A stretch of 64,000 bases of DNA, taken from Norana najaformis. Its lineage: Eukaryota > Annelida > Clitellata > Crassiclitellata > Hormogastridae. Numbering within the stretch: position 1 is the stretch's first letter; every line of letters starts with the position of its first letter. Shown here one piece after another: positions 63,741 through 64,000 of the stretch. Made by a program: the position numbers and the translations under genes. Where the stretch lies: contig OZ029916.1 of the NCBI GenBank assembly GCA_964023275.1, forward strand, positions 18,920,686-18,984,685. The letters are read 5' to 3'. A model generated the notes under the pieces. The model saw only the letters and a list, made by a program, of their open reading frames with translations, was not told the origin of the DNA and made no database searches.

Positions 63741-64000
63741 GTGTGCAGTTTGATGGATACATATTTCAGAATACATGTAACCCTGTGCTAACTAAGTAAG
63801 TACGACATTTGTTAACACGCAATGCCTATCAGCTGAGCGAGAAATCTTAGACGAAATGAAATCGTGCTGAATGACTTGTGATGCAAATTATAAGAACATT
63901 TATTGTATTTGTATCTGTAATCAGGTGTTTATATTGCACTACTTATGGAAAACTCTGCAACTTAGTCTGTGTTGGGGTGGATCTTAATTTTACCCCAGAT
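63741..64000. other. Start of the intron after Fn3 domain 6
   Basis: No further exon in the last 260 bases. Confidence 0.5.

Overview
This is eukaryotic genomic DNA: AT-rich, intron-dense and full of transposon debris. One gene explains all the coding signal that looks conserved. It is the 5' half of a twitchin/UNC-22-like giant muscle protein (titin family) on the + strand. Twitchin-type genes with repeating Fn3-Fn3-Ig modules are typical of invertebrate muscle. With the LINE, piggyBac and tRNA-SINE content this suggests an invertebrate, probably a protostome and perhaps a lophotrochozoan or mollusc. I cannot fix the phylum from sequence alone.

Gene layout. I could join 42 exons from the ATG at 593 to 63740 with every splice phase compatible and no internal stop: 6,436 coding bases, 2,145 codons, continuing beyond the window. 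Domain order: Ig1 (593-890), Ig2 (7377-8410), Ig3 (11352-11657), a lysine/glutamate-rich linker (12350-12876), Ig4 (18742-18985), a flexible linker of many tiny exons (23575-37191), Ig5 (38564-38806), a linker with a DFRNLLK/PDWGEL signature and an RRMS motif (39099-40447), Ig6 to Ig10 (41447-47958), then Fn1-Fn2-Ig11-Fn3-Fn4-Ig12-Fn5-Fn6 (48224-63740). This is the N-terminal and early A-band-type part; the kinase domain expected near the C-terminus lies outside. Domain boundaries almost always coincide with phase-1 introns.

Regulation visible in the sequence. Several exons in the linker between Ig4 and Ig5 are phase 1-1 and could be skipped without a frameshift. A 60-base phase 0-0 exon candidate lies in the middle of Ig11. 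Two RRxS sites (predicted Ser707 and Ser865) lie in linkers, where PKA control of twitchin is known in molluscan catch muscle. One intron, perhaps two, starts with GC.

Introns. These hold the rest: a 4.3-kb terminal-inverted-repeat DNA transposon with unclassified ORFs and a nested broken piggyBac (13694-18010); a short piggyBac relative bounded by TTAA (37750-38443); a Tc1/mariner-like MITE (56592-56981); a hAT-like element (about 21805-23135); many LINE remnants on both strands; a Ty3/gypsy integrase remnant; tRNA-derived SINE pieces; microsatellites; a roughly 47-bp satellite; and a perfect 221-bp inverted repeat (50428-50972). I saw no second host gene and no RNA gene.
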